Assembly (NCBI GenBank): GCA_035516965.1
Contig: DATIZR010000080.1
Location: 1 to 46,059, forward strand
DNA length: 46,059 bases
Direction: 5' to 3'
Source of the DNA: Nitrospirota bacterium
GTDB lineage: Bacteria > Nitrospirota > UBA9217
Shown here in pieces: positions 10,397 to 18,493 of this stretch. The notes beneath the pieces were generated by a model. It saw only the letters and a list, made by a program, of their open reading frames with translations, searched no databases and was not told the DNA's origin. A program made the translations under genes and the position numbers. How positions within the stretch are numbered: position 1 is the stretch's first letter; each line of letters begins with the position of its first letter.

Positions 10397-10729
10397 CTAC
10401 CTGCCGTAAATGTGCACGACGTCCATTCTCCAAAAGCCCAAGCAACAGCTCCACTTTTCCAGATCGGCATAGTAGATCGTATCGATCCCCTCTTGTTTTG
10501 CAACTTCACCTAGTCCATTTTTCCCCAGTCGAACGCTTATGGTCGACATGAATGGGGTCTCCCCCTGAATAATATATCCGCGCGCCTTGGTCAGGCTTTC
10601 CCGGACCTCGGTAGGGTTTGGGTTTAAAGTGAGAGGCTCCACCGTATGACTGAACAGCAGAGCATTGGAGCATCCAATCAGGAGCATGCAGACTATCCAG
10701 ATGAAGGATATGCGGCCGATGGTTTTCAT
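10397..10729 (-). CDS. TRL-like lipoprotein (second of a pair)
   Basis: A 110-residue putative lipoprotein: positively charged N-terminus, hydrophobic segment ISFIWIVCMLLIG and lipobox cysteine (LLIGC-S). The mature part resembles the TRL (tRNA-associated locus) family seen in Leptospira and other diderms: a proline-rich lead (VEPLTLNPNPTEV), GLGEVAKQEGIDTIYYADLE and the C-terminal VVHIYGR. Function is unknown; the signal places it in the periplasm, membrane-anchored. The ATG at 10729 has AAGGAG 6 bases upstream; a longer TTG-initiated frame to 10747 is less likely. It follows its paralogue directly (TGA at 10744-10746), so the two form an operon. Confidence 0.75.
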   Translation of the reverse strand: MKTIGRISFIWIVCMLLIGCSNALLFSHTVEPLTLNPNPTEVRESLTKARGYIIQGETPFMSTISVRLGKNGLGEVAKQEGIDTIYYADLEKWSCCLGFWRMDVVHIYGR

Positions 10730-10743
10730 CTCCGGCTCCTTCC

Positions 10744-11040
10744 TCAATCGCCGTAGACGATCGTAGTTGTTCGGGTATAGATGCCGAACAGGATACCTTC
10801 GAATTCCCTATCCATGTGTGTCAGCACGGTTACCCCGCCATTGTTCGCTGCAGCCGCGGCCCCCGCATTTCCCCAGGCTACTAGCCATAGCACGGAGTAC
10901 ATGGATGCCTCTCCCTGCTTATGACCGAGGTCCGTTTTATTGAGCTCAATACTTAAGGGCGTGGTGACATGCGTATAAATGCATCCCGACAGCATCAGAA
11001 TGGAACAGATGATCACAGCAATAACGACGATCGGTTTCAT
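10744..11040 (-). CDS. TRL-like lipoprotein (first of a pair)
   Basis: A 98-residue lipoprotein with signal MKPIVVIAVIICSILMLSG and lipobox Cys (LMLSGC-I). The mature chain fits the TRL family well: YTHVTTPLSIELNKTDLGHK at the front, then WGNAGAAAAANNGGVTVL and the end TRTTTIVYGD. The family has no known activity and is usually found as small clusters of divergent copies, as here. GGAGGA precedes the ATG. Transcription probably starts at the palindrome-embedded promoter about 70 bases upstream. The gene is 98 codons and shows no sign of decay. Confidence 0.8.
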   Translation of the reverse strand: MKPIVVIAVIICSILMLSGCIYTHVTTPLSIELNKTDLGHKQGEASMYSVLWLVAWGNAGAAAAANNGGVTVLTHMDREFEGILFGIYTRTTTIVYGD

Positions 11041-11111
11041 AACTTCCTCCTCACGTGTGAATACAAACTGTCGATAGGGACGGCTCCTCCTGTTCGCCCA
11101 TTCAGCGAATA

Positions 11112-11128
11112 CGTGGTATTATACCACG
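11112..11128 (-). promoter_or_regulatory. Palindrome overlapping an extended -10 promoter of the TRL operon
   Basis: CGTGGTATTATACCACG is a perfect 17-base inverted repeat (8+1+8). On the minus strand it contains TGG-TATAAT, an extended consensus -10 (11118-11123). By symmetry the plus strand reads TGG-TATTAT. A repressor covering this site would block both directions. Start on the minus strand is expected near 11111. Confidence 0.6.
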
Positions 11129-11234
11129 AAGGGGAAACAATAAAACCGCGTTCTTTTCCAGCTTCACCATGCCGTTCGCCGCAAGAAAATGGGTCCGGGA
11201 CGACTGAACTCCTGCTTCAGTTCGTTTTTTAGCG

Positions 11235-11243
11235 TGATATACT
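11235..11243 (+). promoter_or_regulatory. Extended -10 promoter for the thioredoxin gene
   Basis: TGA-TATACT (-10 at 11238-11243), about 42 bases before the start codon. No good -35 hexamer is visible. Confidence 0.4.
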
Positions 11244-11284
11244 AACAGCGACGGGGTTCCCCGTACCTGAGAGAAGGAGCAAGC

Positions 11285-11728
11285 ATGTCGGAACCGATCG
11301 TACTGCGATGCAAAGCCTGCCGCACGCTCAACCGGGTGCCAGCTGAAAAGCTTTCGTCAAACCCCATCTGCGGCCAGTGCAAAACGCCGCTCGAATTCCC
11401 CCGGCATCCGGTCACCGCCACGGCGGCGACGTTCGACCGCGAGATCTTTGACTGGCCGGGATATGTGCTCGTCGAGTTTTGGGCGAAATGGTGCGGCTAC
11501 TGCCGCATGATCGAGCCGGTCGTGAACGACCTTGCGAGCTGGCGAGCCGGCCGCTTGAAAACGGTCAGGATCGATATTGACCTGGAGCCGGACCTCCAGA
11601 GGCGCTTCATGGTCAAGGCAACGCCGACCTTTATCCTGTTCAAGAACGGGACCCAGGTCGCGCGCATGGACGGCGCGCCCAAGGAAAAAATTGAACTCGT
11701 CCAGTGGGTCGACCAGCTGATGCGGTAG
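11285..11728 (+). CDS. Trx2/TrxC-like thioredoxin with zinc ribbon and WCGYC active site
   Basis: A 147-residue cytoplasmic thiol-disulfide oxidoreductase. The N-terminal 40 residues carry two Cys pairs (C9-x2-C12 and C29-x2-C32) that bind zinc in thioredoxin 2. The thioredoxin fold follows with VLVEFWAKWCGYC (C70, C73) and the cis-proline loop VKATPTFILFKNG. The dipeptide between the active cysteines is Gly-Tyr instead of the usual Gly-Pro, which should raise the redox potential. AGAAGGAG lies 7 bases before the ATG. It is a single plus-strand gene between minus-strand genes and converges on fdhE. Confidence 0.92.
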   Translation: MSEPIVLRCKACRTLNRVPAEKLSSNPICGQCKTPLEFPRHPVTATAATFDREIFDWPGYVLVEFWAKWCGYCRMIEPVVNDLASWRAGRLKTVRIDIDLEPDLQRRFMVKATPTFILFKNGTQVARMDGAPKEKIELVQWVDQLMR

Positions 11729-11769
11729 GGTCCGCGCACGGCGAACCTCCCCGGCGGGCCCGGAAGGCC

Positions 11770-12528
11770 CTAGCCCCGCGTCGTGATCTTCCGAATGCCG
11801 ATCGGGTTCGGGGCCCGGCGCATATACCCCTTTTCCTGCGCGCGAATGTCGAGCGGCAGGCTGGCGATGTCTGCAATCTCGGCTGACCAGCGCGACAACA
11901 TCGCCGCATCGATTATCTTCACATAGGATCGGCAATGATCGCAGGTCAAGATACTGAAACCGTCCTCGCCCTCGAAGCGGAAAACGCTCTGTTTTGACCC
12001 GTCTTCGGAAAGGCAGACCGGGCAACCGGTAGAGACGGCGTATCCCGTGGTCCTGCAGAACGAGCAGAAGGCTGTGCGCCGTCCGGCCTCCGTTGCCCCG
12101 GTTACGGCCGGACGGGCATGACAGACGGGGCATCTCCCCTCCTCCCAGACCCTTTCATCAAGGCGGGTCTTCCCCCGCAGGGCAAGAAACCAGGGCCTGC
12201 TCAGCAGATAGAGCATCATGAACAGGTCGTCCTCGTCATAGGGAAGCGAAAAGGCCGGGACCTCGCCATGCGGCAGTCTCGCGAAATCGATTTCCCCCAC
12301 CTCCAGGGCCTGCAACAGCGGCGTAAGGACCCCTTCCGGCAGACCAAGCAGTGCTGAGAAACGCGCAAAGATGACGGGCGCCTGTTCGCGGGCATAGGCG
12401 CCCTGGTCCGCGCCCGCGGAGGCGGCCGTTCCGTTCACAGACGCGATGAATTCCAGTGTCTTTTCATAGAAGCGGAACGGGTCCGCGAGATGCGGCTTTT
12501 CCCGGATGATGTCCTCAATTTCCTTCAT
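11770..12528 (-). CDS. fdhE: FdhE, formate dehydrogenase accessory protein
   Basis: A 252-residue cytoplasmic protein that binds the catalytic subunit of formate dehydrogenase during maturation or export. Four Cys pairs form two rubredoxin-like iron sites typical of FdhE: CPVC, CSFC, CPVC and CDHC, in the region from GRCPVCHARPAV to TCDHCRSYVK. The helical N-terminal half (KPHLADPFRFYEKTLEFIA) is also typical. Length is somewhat below E. coli FdhE (about 309). GGAGG precedes the ATG at 12528. The formate dehydrogenase genes are outside the window. The presence of FdhE fits a genome that also reads UGA as selenocysteine, since many formate dehydrogenases use that residue. Confidence 0.88.
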   Translation of the reverse strand: MKEIEDIIREKPHLADPFRFYEKTLEFIASVNGTAASAGADQGAYAREQAPVIFARFSALLGLPEGVLTPLLQALEVGEIDFARLPHGEVPAFSLPYDEDDLFMMLYLLSRPWFLALRGKTRLDERVWEEGRCPVCHARPAVTGATEAGRRTAFCSFCRTTGYAVSTGCPVCLSEDGSKQSVFRFEGEDGFSILTCDHCRSYVKIIDAAMLSRWSAEIADIASLPLDIRAQEKGYMRRAPNPIGIRKITTRG

Positions 12529-12642
12529 GAGTAAACTCCTCCGAGATAGATAGAAAACCTCCGGACATGATCAATACCTCGTACATGTTCAATTTACGAT
12601 CTCCATTTTCCGGTCAGGGCTGTTCCCCGGTACCAGCCAGGT

Positions 12643-13722
12643 TTACGGTATCTTAGGGTATTCGAAGGGGGACGGCTCTCCGGAAAGGGCCTCAACGAGG
12701 AACGTTTTCAGAGAGCGCTTCTCCTTGTCCGTCAATCTCAGCGGCTTCAGCGCCGTGTTCCCCTTGCCTCCGCCCCTATCGAAAAAATCGATCACCTCGT
12801 CGAGCGACGCGAAGATGCCGTTGTGCATGTAGGGCCCGGTCGCGGCTATGTCAAGCAGCGTCGGCGTGCGGAAGGCCTTCCAGTCCTTCCGGTCCTTCGT
12901 GATGAGGTACCTGCCGGGGTCCTCGGTCAGCGTCCGGTAATCTTCGAAATGATAGACCTTCGCGACAAAGCGCCGGGTGACCGCGATCCGCGGGTCGGAC
13001 TGGTGCTCGGGGTTCTCGGGCACCTGAAGAGCGTGAAACGCGTCGTCCGACAGGCTCACGCCAAAATGACAGTCGATGCATTTCCCTTTCTGTGTGAAGA
13101 TCACCAGGCCTTTTTTCGCTTCATCCGAGAGCGCCTTCTTGTCCCCCTTCAGGAAGCGCTCCAGCGGGGTGTTCCGCGAGATGAGCGTCCGCTCGAATGC
13201 AGCGATTGCCATGGCCATTCGCTCCCGGCTGGGTTCGGCATTGAAGACCTTCCGGAAGGCCTCGACGTACTCCGGGACCGAGCGGATCACCTCCTCGGCG
13301 AAATCGAGGTTCCTGTTCATCTCGAAGGCCGACATCATCGGGAACAGCGCCTGGTCCTCCAGCGTGAGCGCCCTGCCGTCGTGGAACAGGTATTTCTGAA
13401 AGCCCACGTTCAGGAGCGTCGGCGCGTTCCGCCAGTTCCTGGTCGTGGGGTAGCTGAGCGAGATGTCGAGTCCGTCAGTGAAGGCGTGCTCCGGGTCGTG
13501 GCAGGTCACGCAGCTCATGGTCCCGTCACCGGAAAGCCGGCGGTCGAAGAACAGCTTCTTGCCCAGTTCGATCTTTTCCGGCGTCTGGGGGTTCTGCTCT
13601 GGCACCGGAACGGGTGTCATGGGAGCCAAAGCGCCGGCGGAAGCGGCCACGGAAATTGTCATCAACCCAACAAACGCTATTGCCGTCATTAAACGGTATA
13701 ACATGTTCATCATTCTCCGCAT
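12643..13722 (-). CDS. Di-haem cytochrome c peroxidase (CcpA/MauG family)
   Basis: A 359-residue secreted protein: signal peptide MLYRLMTAIAFVGLMTISVA and cleavage near ASAGA. Two CxxCH haem sites are visible: CVTCH in the N-terminal domain (LSGDGTMSCVTCHDPEHAF) and CIDCH in the C-terminal one (GKCIDCHFGVSLSDDAFH). It also has TATGPYMHNGIFASLDEVIDF, whose Met ligates the electron-transferring haem. It reduces H2O2 to water in the periplasm with electrons from small c-type cytochromes. AAGAGGT precedes the ATG at 13722. It lies 83 bases downstream of the selenocysteine DsbA-like gene on the same strand, which may help disulfide or haem handling in the same compartment. Confidence 0.93.
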   Translation of the reverse strand: MRRMMNMLYRLMTAIAFVGLMTISVAASAGALAPMTPVPVPEQNPQTPEKIELGKKLFFDRRLSGDGTMSCVTCHDPEHAFTDGLDISLSYPTTRNWRNAPTLLNVGFQKYLFHDGRALTLEDQALFPMMSAFEMNRNLDFAEEVIRSVPEYVEAFRKVFNAEPSRERMAMAIAAFERTLISRNTPLERFLKGDKKALSDEAKKGLVIFTQKGKCIDCHFGVSLSDDAFHALQVPENPEHQSDPRIAVTRRFVAKVYHFEDYRTLTEDPGRYLITKDRKDWKAFRTPTLLDIAATGPYMHNGIFASLDEVIDFFDRGGGKGNTALKPLRLTDKEKRSLKTFLVEALSGEPSPFEYPKIP

Positions 13723-13805
13723 CGTGACCTCTTGTCCCCTTGCCCCAGCCCTCTCCCCTTGGGAGATGAGGCTTTTGTTCCGACTCCGAACTCTCAACCC
13801 TTAAC

Positions 13806-14393
13806 TCAATTCTTTCCCTTCAGTTCCTCGTCGATGAGCTTCTTAAAATACCCGAACGGCCGTTCACCCACGACTTCCCTGCCGTTGATGAAGAAGGTCG
13901 GCGTGTTGTACAGGTCCATCCTGACTGCCAGCGCCTTGTCACGCTCGATCTCGGACGCATGCTTTCGCTTGTCGAGGGAATCAGTGAACTTGACGACGTC
14001 CAGCCCGAGTTCCTTCGCGTATCCGATCAGGCTCGATCGGTCAAGCCTGGGCGAGCGCCTGATCAGGAGGTCATGCATCTCCCAGTACTTCCCCTGGTCC
14101 CGGGCCGCCAGCGACGCCTCCGCCGCGATGTGCGAGTAATCCCGGTACTGGTAGGGATAGTTCTTGATCACGAGCCTTATCCTGCCCTGATAGGTATCCA
14201 TGATCTTCCTGACGGTCGGACCGGCCGCCACGCAGTGCGGTCACTGGAAGTCGATGAACTCGATGATGGTGACGGGAGCGCTGGCCGGACCGAGCGAGGG
14301 GGAGTCCTCGAGCGGTACGTCAAATCGTTTTTCCTGGGCTGCGGCGGTAACCGCGAAAAACGCCACGGCGAGGAACAGTGTGAGCTTTTTCAT
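13806..14393 (-). CDS. Selenocysteine-containing DsbA-family thiol oxidoreductase (UGA at codon 51)
   Basis: Read through the in-frame TGA at 14241-14243, this is one 195-residue protein. Signal peptide MKKLTLFLAVAFFAVTAAA is followed by ASAPVTIIEFIDFQ, then U51-P-H-C54 where relatives have C-P-H-C, a helical insert (YSHIAAEASLAARDQGKYWE), the cis-proline loop NTPTFFING and a short C-terminal helix. Homology is continuous on both sides of the TGA, the frame does not shift, and the codon falls exactly at the nucleophilic Cys, so selenocysteine is far more likely than a nonsense mutation. A SECIS-like hairpin follows the codon. GGAGGT lies 9-10 bases before the ATG at 14393. It acts in the periplasm. 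Automatic callers would split it at 14231 and 14241. Confidence 0.85.
14211..14240 (-). promoter_or_regulatory. Bacterial SECIS-like stem-loop for selenocysteine insertion
   Basis: Counting from the base after UGA: GGCGG at +12 to +16 pairs with CCGUC at +26 to +30 (one G-U), leaving a 9-base loop with GGUC at +19 to +22. The E. coli fdhF element, as I recall it, also carries GGUC at +19 to +22. SelB recognises the loop GGU. Hand-folded only. Confidence 0.7.
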
Positions 14394-14415
14394 GTCTGCT
14401 CTACCTCCGGTTTTT

Positions 14416-14424
14416 ATTTTAGCA
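14416..14424 (-). promoter_or_regulatory. Extended -10 promoter for the selenoprotein gene
   Basis: TGC-TAAAAT on the minus strand (-10 at 14416-14421), between the acsA terminator and the GGAGGT ribosome site. Expected start is near 14409. No clear -35. Confidence 0.45.
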
Positions 14425-14452
14425 GAAATTGCCCGAATCGGCGAAGAGCAAG

Positions 14453-14493
14453 AAAAAAAGCCCATGTGCTGTCTTGGCGACGGCACATGGGCT
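14453..14493 (-). terminator. Rho-independent terminator of acsA
   Basis: An 11-base-pair perfect stem (AGCCCATGTGC at 14459-14469 against GCACATGGGCT at 14483-14493), followed on the minus strand by seven T. It ends the acetate cluster and separates it from the selenoprotein gene. Confidence 0.85.
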
Positions 14494-14534
14494 CCCGATT
14501 TCGGTCGAACAGAGCCTCTTCTTTCCGATCTCTC

Positions 14535-16511
14535 CTACACCCGGTTCTTGACGAGGCTATCGACGACACTCGGATCGGCAAGCGTCGAAGTATCGCCAAG
14601 TTCATCAACCTGGTTGTGCGCGATCTTCCGGAGGATGCGGCGCATGATCTTGCCGCTTCGGGTCTTCGGAAGTCCGGGTGCGAACTGGAGTTTATCCGGA
14701 GTGGCGATCGGTCCGATGACCGAGCGGACATGGCCGGAGAGGATCTTTTTCAGGTCATCGGACGGTTGCTGGCCGTCCTTCAGGGTCACGTACACGTAGA
14801 TCCCTTCTCCCTTGATGTCATGCGGATACCCGACCACGGCGGCTTCGGCAACAGCAGGATGGCTCACCAGCGCGGACTCGACCTCTGCCGTGCCCAGCCG
14901 ATGACCGGACACGTTGATAACGTCGTCTACGCGGCCCATCAGCCAGTAATCGCCGTCCTCGTCAAAACGCGCGCCGTCGCCCGTGAAGTACTTGCCCGGG
15001 AACCTGCTGAAGTAGACTTCCTTGATGCGCTTGTTCTCGGGATCACCGTAGGTGCCGCGGAGCATGCCCGGCCACGGCTTATTGATGCACAGGTAGCCGC
15101 CCTCGTTTGGCCCAGCCGGTGATCCGTCTTCTTTGACCACTTGCGGCACGAGCCCCGGAAATGGTTTCGTCGCCGATCCTGGCTTGGCGATTATGGCCCC
15201 CGGAAGCCCCGTAATCAGGATCCCGCCGGTTTCGGTCTGCCACCACGTATCCACGATGGGTACCTTTTCCTTGCCGATGTTTTTATGATACCACATCCAT
15301 GCCTCGGGGTTGATCGGCTCTCCCACGGTGCCCAGGACCTTGATCGACGAAAGGTCGTGACTGGCCACCCACTTCTCGCCTTCTTTCATGAGCGCCCGGA
15401 TGGCCGTCGGCGCTGTGTAGAAAATATTCACCCGGTGCTTGTCCACGATGTCCCAGAACCTGCCCGGGTTCGGGTAGGTCGGGATGCCTTCGAACATCAG
15501 GCTCGTTGCGCCTGCGGAGAGCGGGCCGTACACGATATAGCTGTGGCCGGTTACCCAGCCGATATCGGCTGTGCAGAAATGGATGTCCTCATCGTGATAG
15601 TCGAAGATCCACTTGAAGGTGAGGTTCGTATACAGCAGGTAGCCTGCCGTCGTGTGGAGAACGCCTTTCGGCTTGCCCGTGGAACCTGATGTATAGAGAA
15701 TGAAGAGCGGGTCTTCCGCATCCATCTTCTCGGGCTCGCAGTACAGGCCGATGTCGGGAGCGTTCATTTCCTCGTGCCACCACGTGTCCCTGTTCGGCTC
15801 CATGCTGGTCTTCTTGGTCTTGGCATGCTGCACCACGATGACGTCCTTGACCTTGGGGCATTCGTTCAGGGCCTCGTCCGCGTTGGCTTTCATGGCCACG
15901 AAGCGGCCGCCGCGCACGCCTTCGTCGGCCGTGATGAGCATCGTGGACTCGCAGTCCTGAATGCGGTCCATGAGCGACTTTGCGGAAAACCCGCCGAAGA
16001 CAATGCTATGGATCGCGCCGATCCGGGCGCAGGCAAGCATGGAGATCGGAAGCTCGGGGATCATGGGGAGATAGATCGTTACCCGGTCTCCCTTCTTGAC
16101 GCCTTTTTTCTTCAGGACGTTTGCAAACTTGTTAACCTCGGTATACAGCTGCTGGTAGGTGTAGGTCCGGTACTCACCGCCGTCCGCCTCCCAGATGATG
16201 GCCGCCTTGTTGCGCGTCGGCGTGTTGATGTAGCGGTCCAGGCAATTCACCGAAACATTGAGCTTCCCTCCGACGAACCACTTGATGTAGGGCTTGTGGA
16301 AGTCGTAGTCCAGGACCTTGTCCCATTTCTTGAACCATGTCAGGTTTTGTTCGGCCATCTCGCCCCAGAACTTTTCCGGCTGATCGACCGACCTCCTGTA
16401 GATCGCCTCGTAATCCGTGATGCTTTTGATCCAAGCTTTTTTGCTGAATTCCTTGGACGGGGGGAACGTCCTCTTTTCCGTCGAGAGGACTTCGATTTTT
16501 TCCTTTCCCAT
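14535..16511 (-). CDS. acsA: Acetyl-CoA synthetase (AMP-forming)
   Basis: A 658-residue enzyme converting acetate, ATP and CoA to acetyl-CoA. Family signatures are complete: N-terminal [38 protein letters not shown] phosphate loop, [45 protein letters not shown] and the C-terminal [11 protein letters not shown], whose Lys is the usual regulatory acetylation site. Length equals E. coli Acs (652). GGAGGA lies 9 bases before the ATG at 16511; an in-frame extension to 16646 runs across an intergenic repeat and is not coding. It follows actP and ends at a strong terminator. Together with ActP it forms the high-affinity acetate scavenging route. Confidence 0.97.
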   Translation of the reverse strand: MGKEKIEVLSTEKRTFPPSKEFSKKAWIKSITDYEAIYRRSVDQPEKFWGEMAEQNLTWFKKWDKVLDYDFHKPYIKWFVGGKLNVSVNCLDRYINTPTRNKAAIIWEADGGEYRTYTYQQLYTEVNKFANVLKKKGVKKGDRVTIYLPMIPELPISMLACARIGAIHSIVFGGFSAKSLMDRIQDCESTMLITADEGVRGGRFVAMKANADEALNECPKVKDVIVVQHAKTKKTSMEPNRDTWWHEEMNAPDIGLYCEPEKMDAEDPLFILYTSGSTGKPKGVLHTTAGYLLYTNLTFKWIFDYHDEDIHFCTADIGWVTGHSYIVYGPLSAGATSLMFEGIPTYPNPGRFWDIVDKHRVNIFYTAPTAIRALMKEGEKWVASHDLSSIKVLGTVGEPINPEAWMWYHKNIGKEKVPIVDTWWQTETGGILITGLPGAIIAKPGSATKPFPGLVPQVVKEDGSPAGPNEGGYLCINKPWPGMLRGTYGDPENKRIKEVYFSRFPGKYFTGDGARFDEDGDYWLMGRVDDVINVSGHRLGTAEVESALVSHPAVAEAAVVGYPHDIKGEGIYVYVTLKDGQQPSDDLKKILSGHVRSVIGPIATPDKLQFAPGLPKTRSGKIMRRILRKIAHNQVDELGDTSTLADPSVVDSLVKNRV

Positions 16512-16541
16512 TCTTTTTATCCTCCTCTTTCGATACCCGTG

Positions 16542-16600
16542 GTAGGGGCAACCCTCGTGGCTGCCCTTTAGACCGGGGCAGGCACGAAACCTGCCCCTAC
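16542..16600. repeat. Palindromic intergenic repeat unit
   Basis: GTAGGGGCA (16542-16550) and TGCCCCTAC (16592-16600) are exact inverted ends. Inside lie two smaller hairpins, one near 16546-16565 and GGGGCAGG/CCTGCCCC around a 7-base loop. Such units occur as scattered copies between genes in many G+C-rich environmental bacteria. No second copy is present in this window. Confidence 0.6.
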
Positions 16601-16610
16601 AACGGCTCTG

Positions 16611-16666
16611 CCCTGGAAACAAAAGAAGTGAACCGGTGAGCAGCATCGGCCGCTCACTGGTTCACT
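16611..16666 (-). terminator. Terminator or attenuator between actP and acsA
   Basis: GTGAACCGGTGAGC (16628-16641) pairs with GCTCACTGGTTCAC (16652-16665): 14 pairs with one G-U. On the minus strand it is followed by TTCTTTTGTTT. It should stop or reduce read-through from actP into acsA. Confidence 0.75.
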
Positions 16667-16704
16667 GTATGATCTTGAAGCCCGCAGCGCTGCGCTCGGT
16701 GCCG

Positions 16705-18492
16705 CTATTCCGCGCCGATGCCCACGTACTCCCTGACTCTCTCGCCGTCGAACTTCTCCTGAGCCTCCTTATCCGGCGACATGAGGGAGACGAGAATGCC
16801 GATCAGGAACGCGGCCCCCATGGAGAAGATGCCCGGATTCTTCATGGGGAAGATGGCCTTCGGCATGGTGGCGTTTGCGTCCTTTTTCTTCGCTGCCAGC
16901 GCGTCCTTCTCGGCAGTTTTCGCGGTCACGGACGCCTGGAGGTCTGCGTTCTTCTTCTCAGCAGCGGGTCTTTGCTTCTTGTTGAGCTTCGCGATCACAT
17001 CGGCGCCAACCATCTGCTTCTGCAGGCCCGCGATCTGAGGGTCAATGGCGGCAGAGGCAGCATCGATCTCCTTGATCTGCGCGTTCACCTTTGCAACCTC
17101 GTCCTTCTTTACGATATCGATCCACACCGTCGGGCTCAATATGATAAGCACCGTCGCTATTATAAGGCCGGTATAGATGCTCATCACCGCCCCTCCCGTC
17201 GTGAACTTCTTCCACATGATCGACATGAGCAGTGCCGGGAAGTTCGCGCTCGCCGCGATGGCGAACGTCAGGCCGACCAGGAAGGCGACGTTCTGGCCCT
17301 TGAACAGGATGCCCAGAAGGATCGCGAAGGCACCGAGGCCTACGGTCGCGATCTTGGCGACCTTCACCTCTTCCTTCTCGTTCGCGACGCCGCGACGGAT
17401 CACGCCCACGTACAAATCGTGGGAAAGGGCCGAAGCGCCGGCCAGCGTGAGCCCGGAGACCACGGCGAGGATCGTGGCAAAGGCCACGGCCGACAGGAAG
17501 CCCAGGAAGATGTTCCCTCCCAGCGCCTCGGCCAGGAGCGGGCCTGCCATGTTGCCGCCCTTGTCGATGCCCATGATCACCTTCTGGCCCACGAGCACAG
17601 CCGCGCCGAAGCCGATGGTCACGGTCAGGATATAGAAGTAGCCGATGAACCCGGTCGCGTAGAACACGGACTTGCGAGCCGCCTTTGCGTCAGGCACGGT
17701 GTAGAACCGCATCAGGATGTGCGGAAGACCGGCGGTGCCGAACATCAACGCAAGACCGAGGGAGAAGGCTTCCAGCGGGCTGGTGATCAGGCCTCCCGGC
17801 TCGAGAAACTTTTGCCCCGCCGGCGTGGCAGTAGACGCCTGGCGGAAGAGCTCGCCGTAGCTGAACCCGAACTTGGCGAGCGTCATGATCACGAGGATCG
17901 TGGCGCCTCCCAGCAGCAGGCCGGCCTTGATGATCTGGACCCATGTCGTCGCGATCATGCCGCCGAAGAGAACATAGGAGATCATGAGCGCGCCGGTTAT
18001 GACGATCGCGAGCTCGAAGGGCAGGCCGAACATGAGCTTGATCAGGGTTCCGGCGCCCACCATCTGGGCGATCAGGTAGGTGAGGACGACGACGAGCGAT
18101 CCCGCGGCTGCAGCGGCGCGAATGGGCCGCTGCCGGAGCCGGAACGCCACGACGTCGGCAAAGGTGTACTTGCCGAGGTTGCGGAGCGGCTCGGAGATCA
18201 GGAACATGATGATGGGCCATCCCACGAGCCAGCCCACGGAATAGATGAGGCCGTCATAGCCCTTGGTGGACACGAGGCCGGCGATGCCGAGAAACGATGC
18301 GGCGCTCATGTAGTCTCCCGCGAGGGCGAGCCCGTTCTGGAACCCGGTGATACTCCTGCCGGCCGCATAGAAATCTTTTGTGGTCCTTGTCCGTTTTGCC
18401 GCCCACCACGTTATCAACAGGGTGGAAACAACGAACGCGACAAAGAACATGATTGCAACGGGGTTAGCCTGTCCAATGATCGTCTGGTGCAT
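16705..18492 (-). CDS. actP: Cation/acetate symporter with coiled-coil insertion
   Basis: A 595-residue sodium:solute symporter (SSS family) for acetate uptake in the inner membrane. About 13 hydrophobic helices, with the ActP-type stretches [35 protein letters not shown] and [18 protein letters not shown]. Unlike E. coli ActP (549 residues), a Lys/Ala/Asp-rich, helix-forming insert of about 88 residues (roughly 458-545) separates the last two membrane helices, between SPTVWIDIV and [13 protein letters not shown]. It reads as a charged coiled coil ([40 protein letters not shown]). GGAGGAT precedes the ATG and overlaps the end of the DUF485 gene, so the two are translationally close. Confidence 0.95.
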   Translation of the reverse strand: MHQTIIGQANPVAIMFFVAFVVSTLLITWWAAKRTRTTKDFYAAGRSITGFQNGLALAGDYMSAASFLGIAGLVSTKGYDGLIYSVGWLVGWPIIMFLISEPLRNLGKYTFADVVAFRLRQRPIRAAAAAGSLVVVLTYLIAQMVGAGTLIKLMFGLPFELAIVITGALMISYVLFGGMIATTWVQIIKAGLLLGGATILVIMTLAKFGFSYGELFRQASTATPAGQKFLEPGGLITSPLEAFSLGLALMFGTAGLPHILMRFYTVPDAKAARKSVFYATGFIGYFYILTVTIGFGAAVLVGQKVIMGIDKGGNMAGPLLAEALGGNIFLGFLSAVAFATILAVVSGLTLAGASALSHDLYVGVIRRGVANEKEEVKVAKIATVGLGAFAILLGILFKGQNVAFLVGLTFAIAASANFPALLMSIMWKKFTTGGAVMSIYTGLIIATVLIILSPTVWIDIVKKDEVAKVNAQIKEIDAASAAIDPQIAGLQKQMVGADVIAKLNKKQRPAAEKKNADLQASVTAKTAEKDALAAKKKDANATMPKAIFPMKNPGIFSMGAAFLIGILVSLMSPDKEAQEKFDGERVREYVGIGAE

Positions 18493-18493
18493 G

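Noticed and set aside
14241-14243. TGA read as a nonsense mutation or frameshift, making the DsbA-like gene a pseudogene
   Set aside because: The frame is unchanged, homology is intact on both sides, the codon replaces exactly the active-site Cys, a SECIS-like hairpin follows, and ribosome site and signal peptide are intact.
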